From: Chitinophagaceae bacterium
GTDB lineage: Bacteria; Bacteroidota; Bacteroidia; Chitinophagales; Chitinophagaceae
Length of the DNA stretch: 64,000 bases
Assembly (NCBI GenBank): GCA_016721725.1
Contig: JADKHN010000001.1
Span: 1,612,001-1,676,000 of the forward strand
Reading direction: 5' to 3'
In this document: one piece after another, positions 7,975 through 16,754 of the stretch
How the letters are laid out: every line of letters starts with the position of its first letter
How positions within the stretch are numbered: the stretch's first letter is position 1
The notes under the pieces: generated by a model
Seen by the model: only the letters and a program-made list of their open reading frames with translations
Told to the model about the DNA's origin: nothing
The model's database searches: none
Translations under genes and position numbers: made by a program

Positions 7975-10362
7975 ATGAAAAAAACGGCCGCCGTGATCAG
8001 CCTGTTTTTTTTAATGGGCTTATGCAGTGCACAGGGTCAGCCTCCGGTTAAGGATCCCAGCAATCCGGAAGGCTTGCCCACCCAATTGCCTCCAGCGCAA
8101 TTGTATGATTTTCTCAAAGACAAGAATGCCGATGGTAACAATAATAAGTCACTGGGTTCCGACAAGAATAAATCACTGAAGGATAAGATCGAAAAGGACA
8201 GCCTGGTCAAGGAGAACACCCCCCAGTCCATCAACCGCACAGAAGACACTTATGGCATGAACCTGTTCAGGGGCGGCGCCGTGGCCTCCATCACCGAACT
8301 CTCCACGCCGCCATTGGATTACCCGATCGGCGTCTATGACCATATCATCGTTTCCCTCTGGAACGGCGCGGAGGCCACCCTCGAATATACGGTTGCCCGG
8401 GATGGTTCCATTTTCCCCACCGGGCTGGGAAAGATCTACCTGCAGGGCCTGACCTTTGATAATGTACGTTCACTCATCACCCGGCGGTTCAAATCCTATG
8501 TGCCGCCTTCCACCAATATCACCGTTTCCCTGGGCGCACCGCGCACCATTTCGGTCAACGTGGCCGGAGAAGTGAATACCCAGGGCCCGGTGACCGTATC
8601 GGCCTTTACCAACGCCTTCAACGTGATCGCCCTGGCGGGCGGTCCCACCAACCTGGCCAACCTCCGGGAGATCCAGATCAAACGGAACGGAAAGGTCATC
8701 GATGAGCTCGATGTCTATAAATACCTGACCACCGGCGATTTCGGCAAACACATCTACCTCGACAATAATGATTTCGTGATCCTTCAAACAGTAGAGAAGA
8801 AAGTGAAGGCCGAGGGAAAATTCAGGCGCCCCATGTTCTACCAGTTGAAAAGGGACGAAGGCCTGAAGGCCCTGTTGAAATATACCGGCGGACTGGAACG
8901 AGAAGCCTTTTCCAGCGGAGTGAAAGTGTTCCGTACGGAACTGGAGAAGCAGGTGATCAAGGACGTCAATGCCACGGCCATCATCAATCCCACCAACGAC
9001 CCGCGTCTGAAAGGGGAGGACTTCATGCTGAACGACGGGGATATTGTAAAAGTGATCTCCGTGAATCCGGGTTTTATCAATAAGGTAGAGATGAAAGGGG
9101 AGATATCTTATCCCGGCCCTTACGAGATCCGTAAAGGAGATAAACTGTTCGACCTGATCAACCGGGCGGGCGGCATCACCCGGAACACGTATCTCCCCAG
9201 GGCTTATATATTCAGGGGCGGCGGCGACAGTACCAATATCAAGGCCAATAAGCTGGAAGTGAACCTGACGGATGTCACCACGAATAAGATATCCAGCCTC
9301 AACAATATTGATCTCATGCCCAATGACCAGGTCCTGTTCTTCAGCAACAATGAATTCGGCGATAAACAATATGTGGAGATCTTCGGTGAAGTACGCAAGG
9401 AGGGAAAAGTGAACAAGTATGGCGGGATGACCTTGCAGGACCTGCTCTTCCTGTCCGGAGGATTAAAACAATCTGCCGAATACGGAAGGATCGAGATCTC
9501 GAGCGTGGTGGACATCGATTCCGCGAAAAGCGAACAGACCCCGACCCGTACGGTGATCAAAACGATCAAGGTTTCCCCGAACCTTGACCTGGACAGCGCA
9601 TCGGCTGCCATAGTGTTAAAACCCTACGACCAGGTCTATGTGCGAAAGAACCCGACCTTCGAATTGCAGCAACTGGTTCAGATCAACGGGATGATCAAGT
9701 ATTCAGGACCCTATCCCCGCCTGAATAAGAACGAAAGGCTGTCCTCTTATATCGACAGGGCGGGGGGCGTTACCGAAAACGCGGATCTGAGCGGGGCCAT
9801 CCTGTACCGGAAGAAGACCCAGTTCTACCGGGAGAACGTAACGACCAAGGTCAATTCCCTGACCGATTCCCTGGGCGGGATCAAACTGGATTCGGTCAAG
9901 ACGGATATAGCGGAAGTCTCCAAGGAACCCGTAAGCATCGACCTGGCCCGTGCGATGAAATACAAGGAATCCAAATACGATATCATTTTGCAGGAGGGTG
10001 ATGTGATCTTCATTCCGGAGATCAATCCGTTTGTCACGGTCAAGGGTACCGTACAGGCCCCTCTCAAGCTGACCTTTGACAAAGAGCACAGCAGCGTGCC
10101 CTATTATATCGACAAGGCGGGCGGATATGGCCAGCGGCCCTGGCGCAGCCGGATCTATGTACAATACGCCAACGGGAAAAGCCGGAAGACCATCAACCTG
10201 TTCTTCATGCACTTCTATCCCAGGGTGAAAGCGGGCAGTACGGTCAATGTGCCTTTCCGTCCGGAAGGCAAGGGCGCTACGGATATGGCGCAGCAGATCT
10301 TCGTTTCCATCATACCGGTGGTGACCGCCGCGCTGATCGCCAAGATACTCGTCAAACTTTAA
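7975..10362 (+). CDS. Polysaccharide export protein with SLBB repeats (Wza-like)
   Basis: About 795 residues. A signal peptide (MKKTAAVISLFFLMGLCSAQ) is followed by a low-complexity segment, a Poly_export domain near residues 110-200 (LDYPIGVYDHIIVSLW, then VARDGSIFPTGLGKI) and a series of SLBB beta-grasp units, recognisable by repeated RAGGIT and RAGGVTEN-type turns. The last 25 residues are hydrophobic (FVSIIPVVTAALIAKILVKL) and could cross the outer membrane as the helix does in Wza. By family it forms the periplasmic and outer-membrane channel for exopolysaccharide. I chose the ATG at 7975 because it starts the signal peptide directly, with AAAGGAAA upstream; an in-frame ATG at 7942 would add 11 residues. 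It is 17 bases ahead of a Wzz-like gene, forming an export operon. Confidence 0.87.
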   Translation: MKKTAAVISLFFLMGLCSAQGQPPVKDPSNPEGLPTQLPPAQLYDFLKDKNADGNNNKSLGSDKNKSLKDKIEKDSLVKENTPQSINRTEDTYGMNLFRGGAVASITELSTPPLDYPIGVYDHIIVSLWNGAEATLEYTVARDGSIFPTGLGKIYLQGLTFDNVRSLITRRFKSYVPPSTNITVSLGAPRTISVNVAGEVNTQGPVTVSAFTNAFNVIALAGGPTNLANLREIQIKRNGKVIDELDVYKYLTTGDFGKHIYLDNNDFVILQTVEKKVKAEGKFRRPMFYQLKRDEGLKALLKYTGGLEREAFSSGVKVFRTELEKQVIKDVNATAIINPTNDPRLKGEDFMLNDGDIVKVISVNPGFINKVEMKGEISYPGPYEIRKGDKLFDLINRAGGITRNTYLPRAYIFRGGGDSTNIKANKLEVNLTDVTTNKISSLNNIDLMPNDQVLFFSNNEFGDKQYVEIFGEVRKEGKVNKYGGMTLQDLLFLSGGLKQSAEYGRIEISSVVDIDSAKSEQTPTRTVIKTIKVSPNLDLDSASAAIVLKPYDQVYVRKNPTFELQQLVQINGMIKYSGPYPRLNKNERLSSYIDRAGGVTENADLSGAILYRKKTQFYRENVTTKVNSLTDSLGGIKLDSVKTDIAEVSKEPVSIDLARAMKYKESKYDIILQEGDVIFIPEINPFVTVKGTVQAPLKLTFDKEHSSVPYYIDKAGGYGQRPWRSRIYVQYANGKSRKTINLFFMHFYPRVKAGSTVNVPFRPEGKGATDMAQQIFVSIIPVVTAALIAKILVKL

Positions 10363-10379
10363 TCGAATAAAGAGAACCG

Positions 10380-11426
10380 ATGACAAATATTGAACTGATC
10401 AAGCAACTGATCAAACGTTTGAAAAAATTCAGCTGGCTGATCTTGTTGCTGGCCATTGGTTTTGCCGGGTTCTTTTATTATATGGCCAAGCAGAGCCTGG
10501 TCCTGTACACCTCCAAGGCAACGGTGTTTCCGCTCAACAGCTCCGGAGATAACAGCGTCACATCCTCCACCATCAGCAATATCCTCGGACTTTCCGATGC
10601 GCCGAAATCTTTCAGCGGGGAAGCTTCGATCAATATCGTGGAACTGGCCACCAGCCGCCGGACCCGCGAAGCCGTGGCCATGGAGCGCATTCCTTCCATG
10701 CAAAACAAGAGCATTGCACAATTACTGATCGAGGAACATAACCGGCATACCGGGTTCATGCAGAACGAAAAGATCAAAATGCCGCAGGACAGCATGCAGC
10801 AGAACAATATCGGCAGCAGCCTGCTCAAAGGAGGATTCTCGGCTAAGATCAACAAGAACGGCATCCTGGAATTGTATTATTCCAATACCAGTACCGACCT
10901 GGTCAGGGCAGTCAGTTATGTGTACATCGACAAGATCTCCAGTTTCTATATCGACCTGAAAAAGAAAAAGGCCCAGATCGATTTTGAATTCGCGGTCAAG
11001 AAAGCGGATTCCCTGCTGGTTGTATTGAATTCACTCGATCAGCGGGCCATCGCGTTGGATGAGAGCACTTTTTTCACCAATGAGGATCTTAAAAGATACA
11101 GCCTGCCCAAACAAAACCTGATGCAGGACAAATCGACCGTTCAATCTCAATATTATTATGCCGTGAACAACCGCGAAGCGGCGGCGTATAAACTGCAGAA
11201 GGAAACACCCATCATCGAACCCCTGGATAAGCCCGAACCTCCTTTTGATTCCTCCCAGAAATCAAGCACTTTTTACATCCTCATCGGGTTCATGCTGGGC
11301 TTGATACTCGGGATCATACTGGTCAGCTTCAAGATCATCAACCGTTTCCTGGGCGAAGAGCTCAATAAGGCGATCGAGAAGGCAACCCGTCCGAAACCGG
11401 TTCCGGCCGACGCGCCTCTTAAATAG
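10380..11426 (+). CDS. Wzz/GumC-type polysaccharide chain-length determinant protein
   Basis: 348 residues with the family topology: an N-terminal transmembrane segment (about residues 19-38, WLILLLAIGFAGFFYYMA), a large periplasmic region with coiled-coil stretches (FYIDLKKKKAQIDFEFAVKKADSL is the clearest), and a second transmembrane segment (about 295-320, FYILIGFMLGLILGIILVSF). There is no fused tyrosine-kinase domain. It starts 17 bases after the SLBB export protein, so the pair is almost certainly co-transcribed and acts with it in export of a surface polysaccharide. No polymerase, flippase or glycosyltransferase is nearby, so the biosynthetic cluster must be elsewhere. The final residues are a proline-rich cytoplasmic tail. 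Confidence 0.82.
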   Translation: MTNIELIKQLIKRLKKFSWLILLLAIGFAGFFYYMAKQSLVLYTSKATVFPLNSSGDNSVTSSTISNILGLSDAPKSFSGEASINIVELATSRRTREAVAMERIPSMQNKSIAQLLIEEHNRHTGFMQNEKIKMPQDSMQQNNIGSSLLKGGFSAKINKNGILELYYSNTSTDLVRAVSYVYIDKISSFYIDLKKKKAQIDFEFAVKKADSLLVVLNSLDQRAIALDESTFFTNEDLKRYSLPKQNLMQDKSTVQSQYYYAVNNREAAAYKLQKETPIIEPLDKPEPPFDSSQKSSTFYILIGFMLGLILGIILVSFKIINRFLGEELNKAIEKATRPKPVPADAPLK

Positions 11427-11440
11427 CAGGTTCGCCCGGG

Positions 11441-12709
11441 TTATTTACGGAAGGCCCATTTCAGCATTTCTTTCCAGCTGGCTTTCTTGCCATACATCAG
11501 GATCCCGGTGCGGTATATCTTGGCCGCCAGCCAGGTTGTACATAGAAACCCGATGATCAGCAGGGACATCGACAAGGCCAATTGCCATACCGGCACCGTA
11601 CCCGGTACGCCGAAAGGCAAACGTGCCATCATCACGATGGGAGAGGTGAAAGGCAGTATGCTTCCCCAGAAAGCCACGGGCCCGTTGGGGTCGCGGATGG
11701 CCACCGTCATCATCACCAGGGAGAAAATGATGAGCAGGGTGATGGGGAAACTGAGCGACTGCGCCTCCCTGACGTCTTCATTGATGGCGCTGCCAATGGC
11801 GGCATACAGGGAAGAGTAGAAAAAGAAGCCGCCGATGAAATAGAACGCGAAGCAAAACAGGATCAGGGGCAGGTTCACACTGGCAAAGGAATGTTGTATC
11901 CCTTCTACCATCGTGCTGGCAAAAGCATTGCCCGAGCCCAGCATCTTACCCCCGAAATAGACCAGGAAGATGCAGGCCACCCAGATCAGGAACTGGGTCA
12001 ATGCGACCAGGCTGATGCCGATGATCTTGCCCAGCATCAGCTGGAAGGGTTTCACCGAGGAAACCACCACTTCAGCGATGCGGTTGGTCTTCTCTTCCAT
12101 CACGCCCATCATCACCTGTGAACCGTAGATCAGCAGGATGAAGTAAATGAGGAAGCCGCTGGCATAACCAATGGTGGAGGCCACAATGGAATCGGCGTTC
12201 TTGTTCTCCAGGTTCTCTTCTTTCACGGCGAGGCTGCTCGAGCCCAGGATCATCTTCTTGTCATTGCCGATACCCAGTTTCTCGTTCACGGTCTCACTCC
12301 AGATCAGGTTCAGTTTATTCTCGATGATGTTTTCGGTTCCCAGCCCGTGCGTTTTGTCGGTGACGAATTTGATCTTCTTATTCCCCCGCTGCCATTCCAT
12401 TTCCGGCAGGATGATGTATCCGTCAAAGCCATTCTTCCGGAAATTGGCCGGCGTGAACGTATCACTCACCGCGGTGAAGAGAATGGAACTGTCCCGGAGA
12501 TTGGACTGTTTCAGCATACTGTCGGGAAAATAGCCCGACTGGTCGATGATGGCCACAGACAGTTTTTGTTTGGACGTGGCACCCAGGTAGGTGGTGCCGA
12601 ATATGAGCCCCATATATAATAAGGGGAACAACAGGGTGGTGAGCAGGAAGGCCTTCTTTTTCACCCTGGTGAGGTATTCCCTTTGTATGATCAGTGAAAT
12701 CTTTTTCAT
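11441..12709 (-). CDS. ABC-2 family transporter permease (NatB-like)
   Basis: 422 residues. The N-terminus, KKISLIIQREYLTRVKKKAF, followed by a transmembrane helix and a large extracytoplasmic loop of about 130 residues, is typical of NatB-type ABC-2 permeases. Further helices lie in residues about 175-200, 225-255, 285-345 and 370-405. The motif VMEEKTNRIAEVVVSSVKP before the membrane core is characteristic of this group. It partners the ATPase encoded 20 bases upstream. NatAB-type systems export ions or small molecules, but the substrate here is unknown. It converges with the Wzz-like gene with a 14-base gap and no visible terminator. Confidence 0.88.
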   Translation of the reverse strand: MKKISLIIQREYLTRVKKKAFLLTTLLFPLLYMGLIFGTTYLGATSKQKLSVAIIDQSGYFPDSMLKQSNLRDSSILFTAVSDTFTPANFRKNGFDGYIILPEMEWQRGNKKIKFVTDKTHGLGTENIIENKLNLIWSETVNEKLGIGNDKKMILGSSSLAVKEENLENKNADSIVASTIGYASGFLIYFILLIYGSQVMMGVMEEKTNRIAEVVVSSVKPFQLMLGKIIGISLVALTQFLIWVACIFLVYFGGKMLGSGNAFASTMVEGIQHSFASVNLPLILFCFAFYFIGGFFFYSSLYAAIGSAINEDVREAQSLSFPITLLIIFSLVMMTVAIRDPNGPVAFWGSILPFTSPIVMMARLPFGVPGTVPVWQLALSMSLLIIGFLCTTWLAAKIYRTGILMYGKKASWKEMLKWAFRK

Positions 12710-12729
12710 GTTATCGGTTTGAGAACGGT

Positions 12730-13659
12730 TTAACGGGTTTGTTCAAATTGGCGTGCATTCGGACTGCCTTCCACCAGCCGGATGAAAATGTCATTCAGGG
12801 AAGGCAATACTTCATGGAAGGACCTGATGGCGACACCCTGGTTGATGAGGTACTGCAACACTTCATTGTTGGAGATGCCGGGGTTCAGTTTCACCAGCAA
12901 TTTTTCCGAAGCGTGTTTCTCCACGGCGAAAAGTGAACTGGATACCTGGTCGGGCAGGGCGGCCGCGCTGATGCTGTAGATGTTCTCCTTAAAGTCGTTC
13001 TTGATATCGGCCAGTTTTCCGTCAAGGATCTTTTTGCCTTTGTTCACCAAAATGATGTGCTCGCAGATCTCTTCCACCTGTTCCATCCGGTGCGTACTGA
13101 AAATGATGGTGGATCCGTTCTTCGACAGCCTGAAGATCTCATCCTTGATCAGGTTGGCATTGACCGGGTCCAGTCCGCTGAAGGGTTCATCCAGTATGAT
13201 CAGTCCGGGATTATGAAGAACCGTGATCACGAACTGCAGTTTCTGGCTCATGCCCTTGCTTAGGTCCTCCACTTTCTTGTTCCACCAGGTCTGCATCTCC
13301 AGGCGTTCGAACCATTCTTTGATCCTCATTGTCGCATCCGATTTGGACAATCCTTTTAAACGGGCGAGGTACACAGCCTGTTCGCCGATCTTCATTTTCT
13401 TATACAGTCCCCTTTCCTCCGGCATATATCCGATCTTCTCGGTATCTGTTTCGGGATCGAATTTCTTTCCTTCGTATAGGATCTCACCGCTGTCGGGATA
13501 AAAAATGCCGGTGATCATACGCAGTAAGGTGGTCTTGCCGGCACCATTCGGCCCAAGCAAACCCACGATGCTGCCTGTCCCGATCTCCAGGCTGATATCG
13601 TCCACCGCTTTCTGGGTGGCGAAGTATTTTTTCAGGTGTTTGACTTCCAGGATGTTCAT
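12730..13659 (-). CDS. ABC transporter ATP-binding protein (NatA-like)
   Basis: 309 residues. Walker A GPNGAGKTT is near residue 37, the signature motif is LSKGMSQKL, and Walker B is LIILDEPFSGLDP, followed by a switch histidine (STHRMEQVEE). A C-terminal extension of about 90 residues ending in DIFIRLVEGSPNARQ is common in NatA/DrrA-type ATPases of this phylum. It powers the permease encoded immediately downstream at 11441-12709. It starts 26 bases below a TACTTTTG promoter element. All nucleotide-binding motifs are intact, so it should be an active ATPase. Confidence 0.92.
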   Translation of the reverse strand: MNILEVKHLKKYFATQKAVDDISLEIGTGSIVGLLGPNGAGKTTLLRMITGIFYPDSGEILYEGKKFDPETDTEKIGYMPEERGLYKKMKIGEQAVYLARLKGLSKSDATMRIKEWFERLEMQTWWNKKVEDLSKGMSQKLQFVITVLHNPGLIILDEPFSGLDPVNANLIKDEIFRLSKNGSTIIFSTHRMEQVEEICEHIILVNKGKKILDGKLADIKNDFKENIYSISAAALPDQVSSSLFAVEKHASEKLLVKLNPGISNNEVLQYLINQGVAIRSFHEVLPSLNDIFIRLVEGSPNARQFEQTR

Positions 13660-13684
13660 GCGTTTTGAATTATTGATTGCAGGT

Positions 13685-13692
13685 CAAAAGTA
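13685..13692 (-). promoter_or_regulatory. -7 promoter element of the NatAB-like operon
   Basis: The minus strand reads TACTTTTG, a perfect TAnnTTTG match, 26 bases ahead of the ATPase ATG. A TTTC about 17 bases further upstream may be the -33 element. Confidence 0.55.
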
Positions 13693-13736
13693 AACTGAAT
13701 TCTTGCTATGAAACGATGATTTATATCAACGGTAAC

Positions 13737-15332
13737 TTATTTTCTGAAAATTCGGGCCAGCTGTATGGCCACCCTTTCTCCGTCCATGGCGGCGCTCACG
13801 ATACCTCCGGCATACCCGGCCCCTTCGCCGCAGGGATAGAGGTTGCTGACCTGTGGATGGGCCAGCGTTTCGGGATCCCGGGGAATGCGGACCGGGGATG
13901 ACGTGCGGCTTTCGGTGGCCACCACCACGGCTTCCCGGGTAAAATACCCCGGCATTTTTTTCCCAAAAGCTTTGAAGCCTCCGGCCAGCGATCGGTAAAT
14001 GAAATCAGGAAGGATCTCCTGCAATGGCGCCGCATGCAGTCCGGGAATATAGGACGAGTGGGGCAATGCCGAAGACAGTTTGCCCAGGGTGAAATCAGTC
14101 ATGCGTAACGCAGGGGCAACGAGTCTTCCACCACCGGCGGTGAAACAGTCCTGTTCCACCAATCGTTGAAAATGCAGGAAGAGCAGTGGATCAGCGGTCC
14201 CCGAAAGTTTGTTTTCCAGTCCCGCTTTTTTCAATGCGGCATAAGCGTCTTCCGCTTCTACCTGCACCACCATCCCGCTGTTGGCAAAAGGGTTGTTCCG
14301 TTTCGAAGGGCTCCATCCGTTCACCACCAGTTCACCCGGCGCCGTAGCTGCCGGCGCGATGATGCCACCGGGGCACATGCAAAAAGAGAAGACACCCCGG
14401 CCGTTCACCTGGTGTACCAGGCTGTATGCGGCCGGCGGGAGGTTCCTGTCGCGGATGGTACAATGGTATTGGATCGTGTCGATCAGGGATTGCGGATGTT
14501 CGATCCTGACGCCGAGTGCGAAAGCTTTGGCTTCGATGAGTATTTTTTTTTGATGCAGCAACTCAAAGATGTCCCTGGCGCTGTGGCCGGTCGCCAGGAT
14601 AAAGGCATCCGCGGCGATCTGATCCCCATCGGATGTAAGGATTTTTTGAATGGCCCCGTTATCCGTCGAGAAGCCGGTCAGTTTTTTATTGAACAGGAAC
14701 TCACCTCCGCAGGAGACGATCTGTTCGCGCATGGCGCTGATGATCTGGGGCAATTTATTGGTTCCGATATGCGGATGCGAATCATAGAGGATGTTCTCAT
14801 CGGCGCCAAAACGGACAAAGAGGTTGAGGATCCGGTCGATATCGCCCCGTTTATTGCTGCGGGTATAGAGTTTGCCGTCGCTGTAGGTTCCGGCGCCGCC
14901 TTCCCCGAAACAATAATTGCTTTCGGGGTTCACGGTCCCTGTCTTGTTCATGAGGGCCAGGTCCCTTCTGCGAGTTCGGACATCCTTACCCCTTTCGATG
15001 AGGAGGGGTTTAATGCCATGCTGGATCAGCAAGAGTGCCGCGAACAGCCCGGCGGGCCCGGCTCCTACGATCACCACCCGGTTCGGGGAATGGCTGACGT
15101 CAAGAAAATCGAATGTTTGGATCTTCCTCGGCTGATAGGGTTCGTCAATATAGGCCAATACCGAGAGGTTGGTATAGACGGTCCGTGACCTGGCGTCCAG
15201 CGATCTTTTCAGCAGGGAGAATCCGGAGATGGAGCTTTCTTTTTTTCCCAAGGCCCGGGACAGCGCTTTTTTAATGAGGGATTCATCGGCCGCTTCTGAA
15301 GGCAGCAGCCGGAGGTTGATCTTTTGTTGCAT
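13737..15332 (-). CDS. FAD-dependent dehydrogenase (COG2509-type oxidoreductase)
   Basis: 531 residues. An N-terminal region of about 90 residues (KINLRLLPSEAADESLIKKAL) precedes the dinucleotide-binding motif RVVIVGAGPAGLFAALL with the basic/acidic end LLIERGKDVRTRRRD. The glycine-rich CFGEGGAGTYSDGKLYTR follows, then a second cofactor motif DAFILATGHSARDIFELL, and near the C-terminus NLYPCGEGAGYAGGIVSAAMDG, which closes the FAD site. This arrangement defines a widespread family of predicted FAD-dependent dehydrogenases of unknown substrate, related to GidA and HI0933-type flavoproteins. The length is typical. No partner gene in the neighbourhood suggests a pathway, so function stays at the oxidoreductase level. 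Confidence 0.85.
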   Translation of the reverse strand: MQQKINLRLLPSEAADESLIKKALSRALGKKESSISGFSLLKRSLDARSRTVYTNLSVLAYIDEPYQPRKIQTFDFLDVSHSPNRVVIVGAGPAGLFAALLLIQHGIKPLLIERGKDVRTRRRDLALMNKTGTVNPESNYCFGEGGAGTYSDGKLYTRSNKRGDIDRILNLFVRFGADENILYDSHPHIGTNKLPQIISAMREQIVSCGGEFLFNKKLTGFSTDNGAIQKILTSDGDQIAADAFILATGHSARDIFELLHQKKILIEAKAFALGVRIEHPQSLIDTIQYHCTIRDRNLPPAAYSLVHQVNGRGVFSFCMCPGGIIAPAATAPGELVVNGWSPSKRNNPFANSGMVVQVEAEDAYAALKKAGLENKLSGTADPLLFLHFQRLVEQDCFTAGGGRLVAPALRMTDFTLGKLSSALPHSSYIPGLHAAPLQEILPDFIYRSLAGGFKAFGKKMPGYFTREAVVVATESRTSSPVRIPRDPETLAHPQVSNLYPCGEGAGYAGGIVSAAMDGERVAIQLARIFRK

Positions 15333-15387
15333 GGTGTTAGGTGTTTATCCTAAAAACGATTCATCCAACCGAAACAAGGGTTCCCGG

Positions 15388-15774
15388 TCAGAACGGAAGA
15401 TCGTCAACCGCGTCAGGAGGGGTACCGGAAAATGTATCCAGGGGTTCAAAGTATTCGTTATCGGTTGAGCCCTTACCGGGTTGCATGATCTGTTCGATGC
15501 GCCAGGCGTCGAGGTTGGTGATGTAATTGACCTTGCCGTCCTTCTCCCACTTGCTGCCCTTGATGTTGAAGTAGACCTTGATCTCATCACCGATGTTGAC
15601 CCGGTCGATGATCGCGGTCTTATCCTGGACACACTGGAATTTCACGTAATTGGTGATCGTCCGGCCGTTGATCTCATCGGTCTTTTCAACCGCGAATTCA
15701 CGGGTCTTGAAGGTTTCCGTCCTCTGGACGATATCGTATTTGGCAACCAGTTTGCCGGTCAGTTCGTAACTCAT
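15388..15774 (-). CDS. DUF3127 protein with an SSB-like acidic tip
   Basis: 128 residues from the ATG at 15774 (MSYELTGKLVAKYDIVQ). The body is the small DUF3127 domain, common in Bacteroidota and predicted to be an OB-like beta-barrel, with the conserved stretch VKFQCVQDK followed by INIGDEIKVYFNIKG. After residue 100 comes a low-complexity linker, and the protein ends exactly in DDLPF. Bacterial single-stranded DNA-binding proteins end in a very similar acidic tip (DDDIPF) that docks SSB partners. An ATG 21 bases upstream exists, but the TACTTTTG promoter element at 15793-15800 would put the transcript start at about the same place, so 15774 is preferred. The function is unproven. Confidence 0.8.
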   Translation of the reverse strand: MSYELTGKLVAKYDIVQRTETFKTREFAVEKTDEINGRTITNYVKFQCVQDKTAIIDRVNIGDEIKVYFNIKGSKWEKDGKVNYITNLDAWRIEQIMQPGKGSTDNEYFEPLDTFSGTPPDAVDDLPF

Positions 15775-15792
15775 AGTGATAAATTGATATGC

Positions 15793-15800
15793 CAAAAGTA
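15793..15800 (-). promoter_or_regulatory. -7 promoter element of the DUF3127 gene
   Basis: The minus strand reads TACTTTTG (TAnnTTTG), 19 bases ahead of the chosen ATG at 15774. This spacing argues against the longer reading frame starting at 15795. Confidence 0.5.
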
Positions 15801-15891
15801 ATCCTATTTACTGAGAATATTTTTGTGCTGGTTATTCTTTATTCTTGATTAAAATGGGTATCTTCCTTATCATAAACGCTACTGCTTAAAG

Positions 15892-16616
15892 ATGTCCCGT
15901 TCCATTCTCCGGTCCTTATTGTTTTGCATTATCCTGGCGGGCCTGGTTCAATGCCATACACCCTACCAGGCACAGTCGGTTCAATATATTGATTACCGCA
16001 TCAGCCAGGAGAGGCGGTCAGACAGCGGGCTGATCCGGCTGATGAGACCTTATGGCGACTGTGTGAATAAAAGTATGAATGACCTGATCGCCGTGTCTGA
16101 TATTGCACAGGAAAAGAAACAACCCGAAGGCATCAAACAGATCCGGGCGGAAGGCGGACAGGTATTGCTGCTCGACGCGGGAGATATCTTTCAGGGTACG
16201 CCCTGTTTCAACCTCTACAAGGGTGAACCCGGGATCAAGGCGATGACGGCCATTGGTTATGATGCGGCAACCATGAGTTTGGCGCGAGATTGGGGAATTT
16301 CGCCACCCAACTCAATCACGCCGATAGGGTCATTTGCCTGAGCCACCTGGGTAATAAGTATGGGGATAATAAAATAAGTGACGAATTGCTGGCGAAGGAA
16401 ACCGAAAATATCGACCTGATCATCGGCGGGCATACCCATACTTTCCTGGAGGCGCCGGTGACTTATCAGAACAAGTCCGGGAGTGATGTACTGGTGAACC
16501 AGGTGGGCTGGGCGGGCATTGTGCTGGGCCGGCTCGACTTCGAATTCTCGGGTTCCAAAAAGAAAAATCTGGCGAAATCACATACTGTGCTGGTAGGGAA
16601 AAAAACAAATGAATAA
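15892..16616 (+). pseudogene. Collapsed 5'-nucleotidase / metallophosphatase gene pair
   Basis: The reading frame opens as a lipoprotein-like secreted protein (SILRSLLFCIILAGLVQC), with the start of a 5'-nucleotidase C-terminal-domain protein (DYRISQERR, then NKSMNDLIAVSDIAQEKKQ). At about 16131 it jumps without a stop into the middle of a calcineurin-like metallophosphatase (IRAEGGQVLLLDAGDIFQGT). At 16276-16289 the phosphatase frame is broken after YDAATM and resumes in another frame at LGNFATQLNHAD. At about 16325 a further block is missing before RVICLSHLG. The remainder, including GGHTHTFLEAP, runs to the stop at 16614. The first metal-binding block and the GNHD motif are absent, so no active enzyme is possible. 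In intact relatives these are two adjacent genes, so this looks like several deletions in one operon, or a misassembly. Confidence 0.8.
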
Positions 16617-16754
16617 AAAATTTTTTTTTCAACAATTTATTCGATATTCGCTGTCCTGCATAAGTTTTTTTTTCGTTGTAAAATGATTGAAAAAATACAG
16701 GATTTCCCGGTTTCAACTATTCGTAAACTCGACATATAAATTGCTTAAGGAATA

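Noticed and set aside
8470..9369. 299-residue minus-strand open frame
   Set aside because: It is antisense to the SLBB export protein and has no coding features.
14166..15188. 340-residue plus-strand open frame
   Set aside because: It is antisense to the FAD-dependent dehydrogenase, which carries clear FAD motifs.
16617..16754. Replication origin upstream of dnaA
   Set aside because: The spacer is AT-rich but has no TTATCCACA-like boxes, and dnaN is not adjacent.
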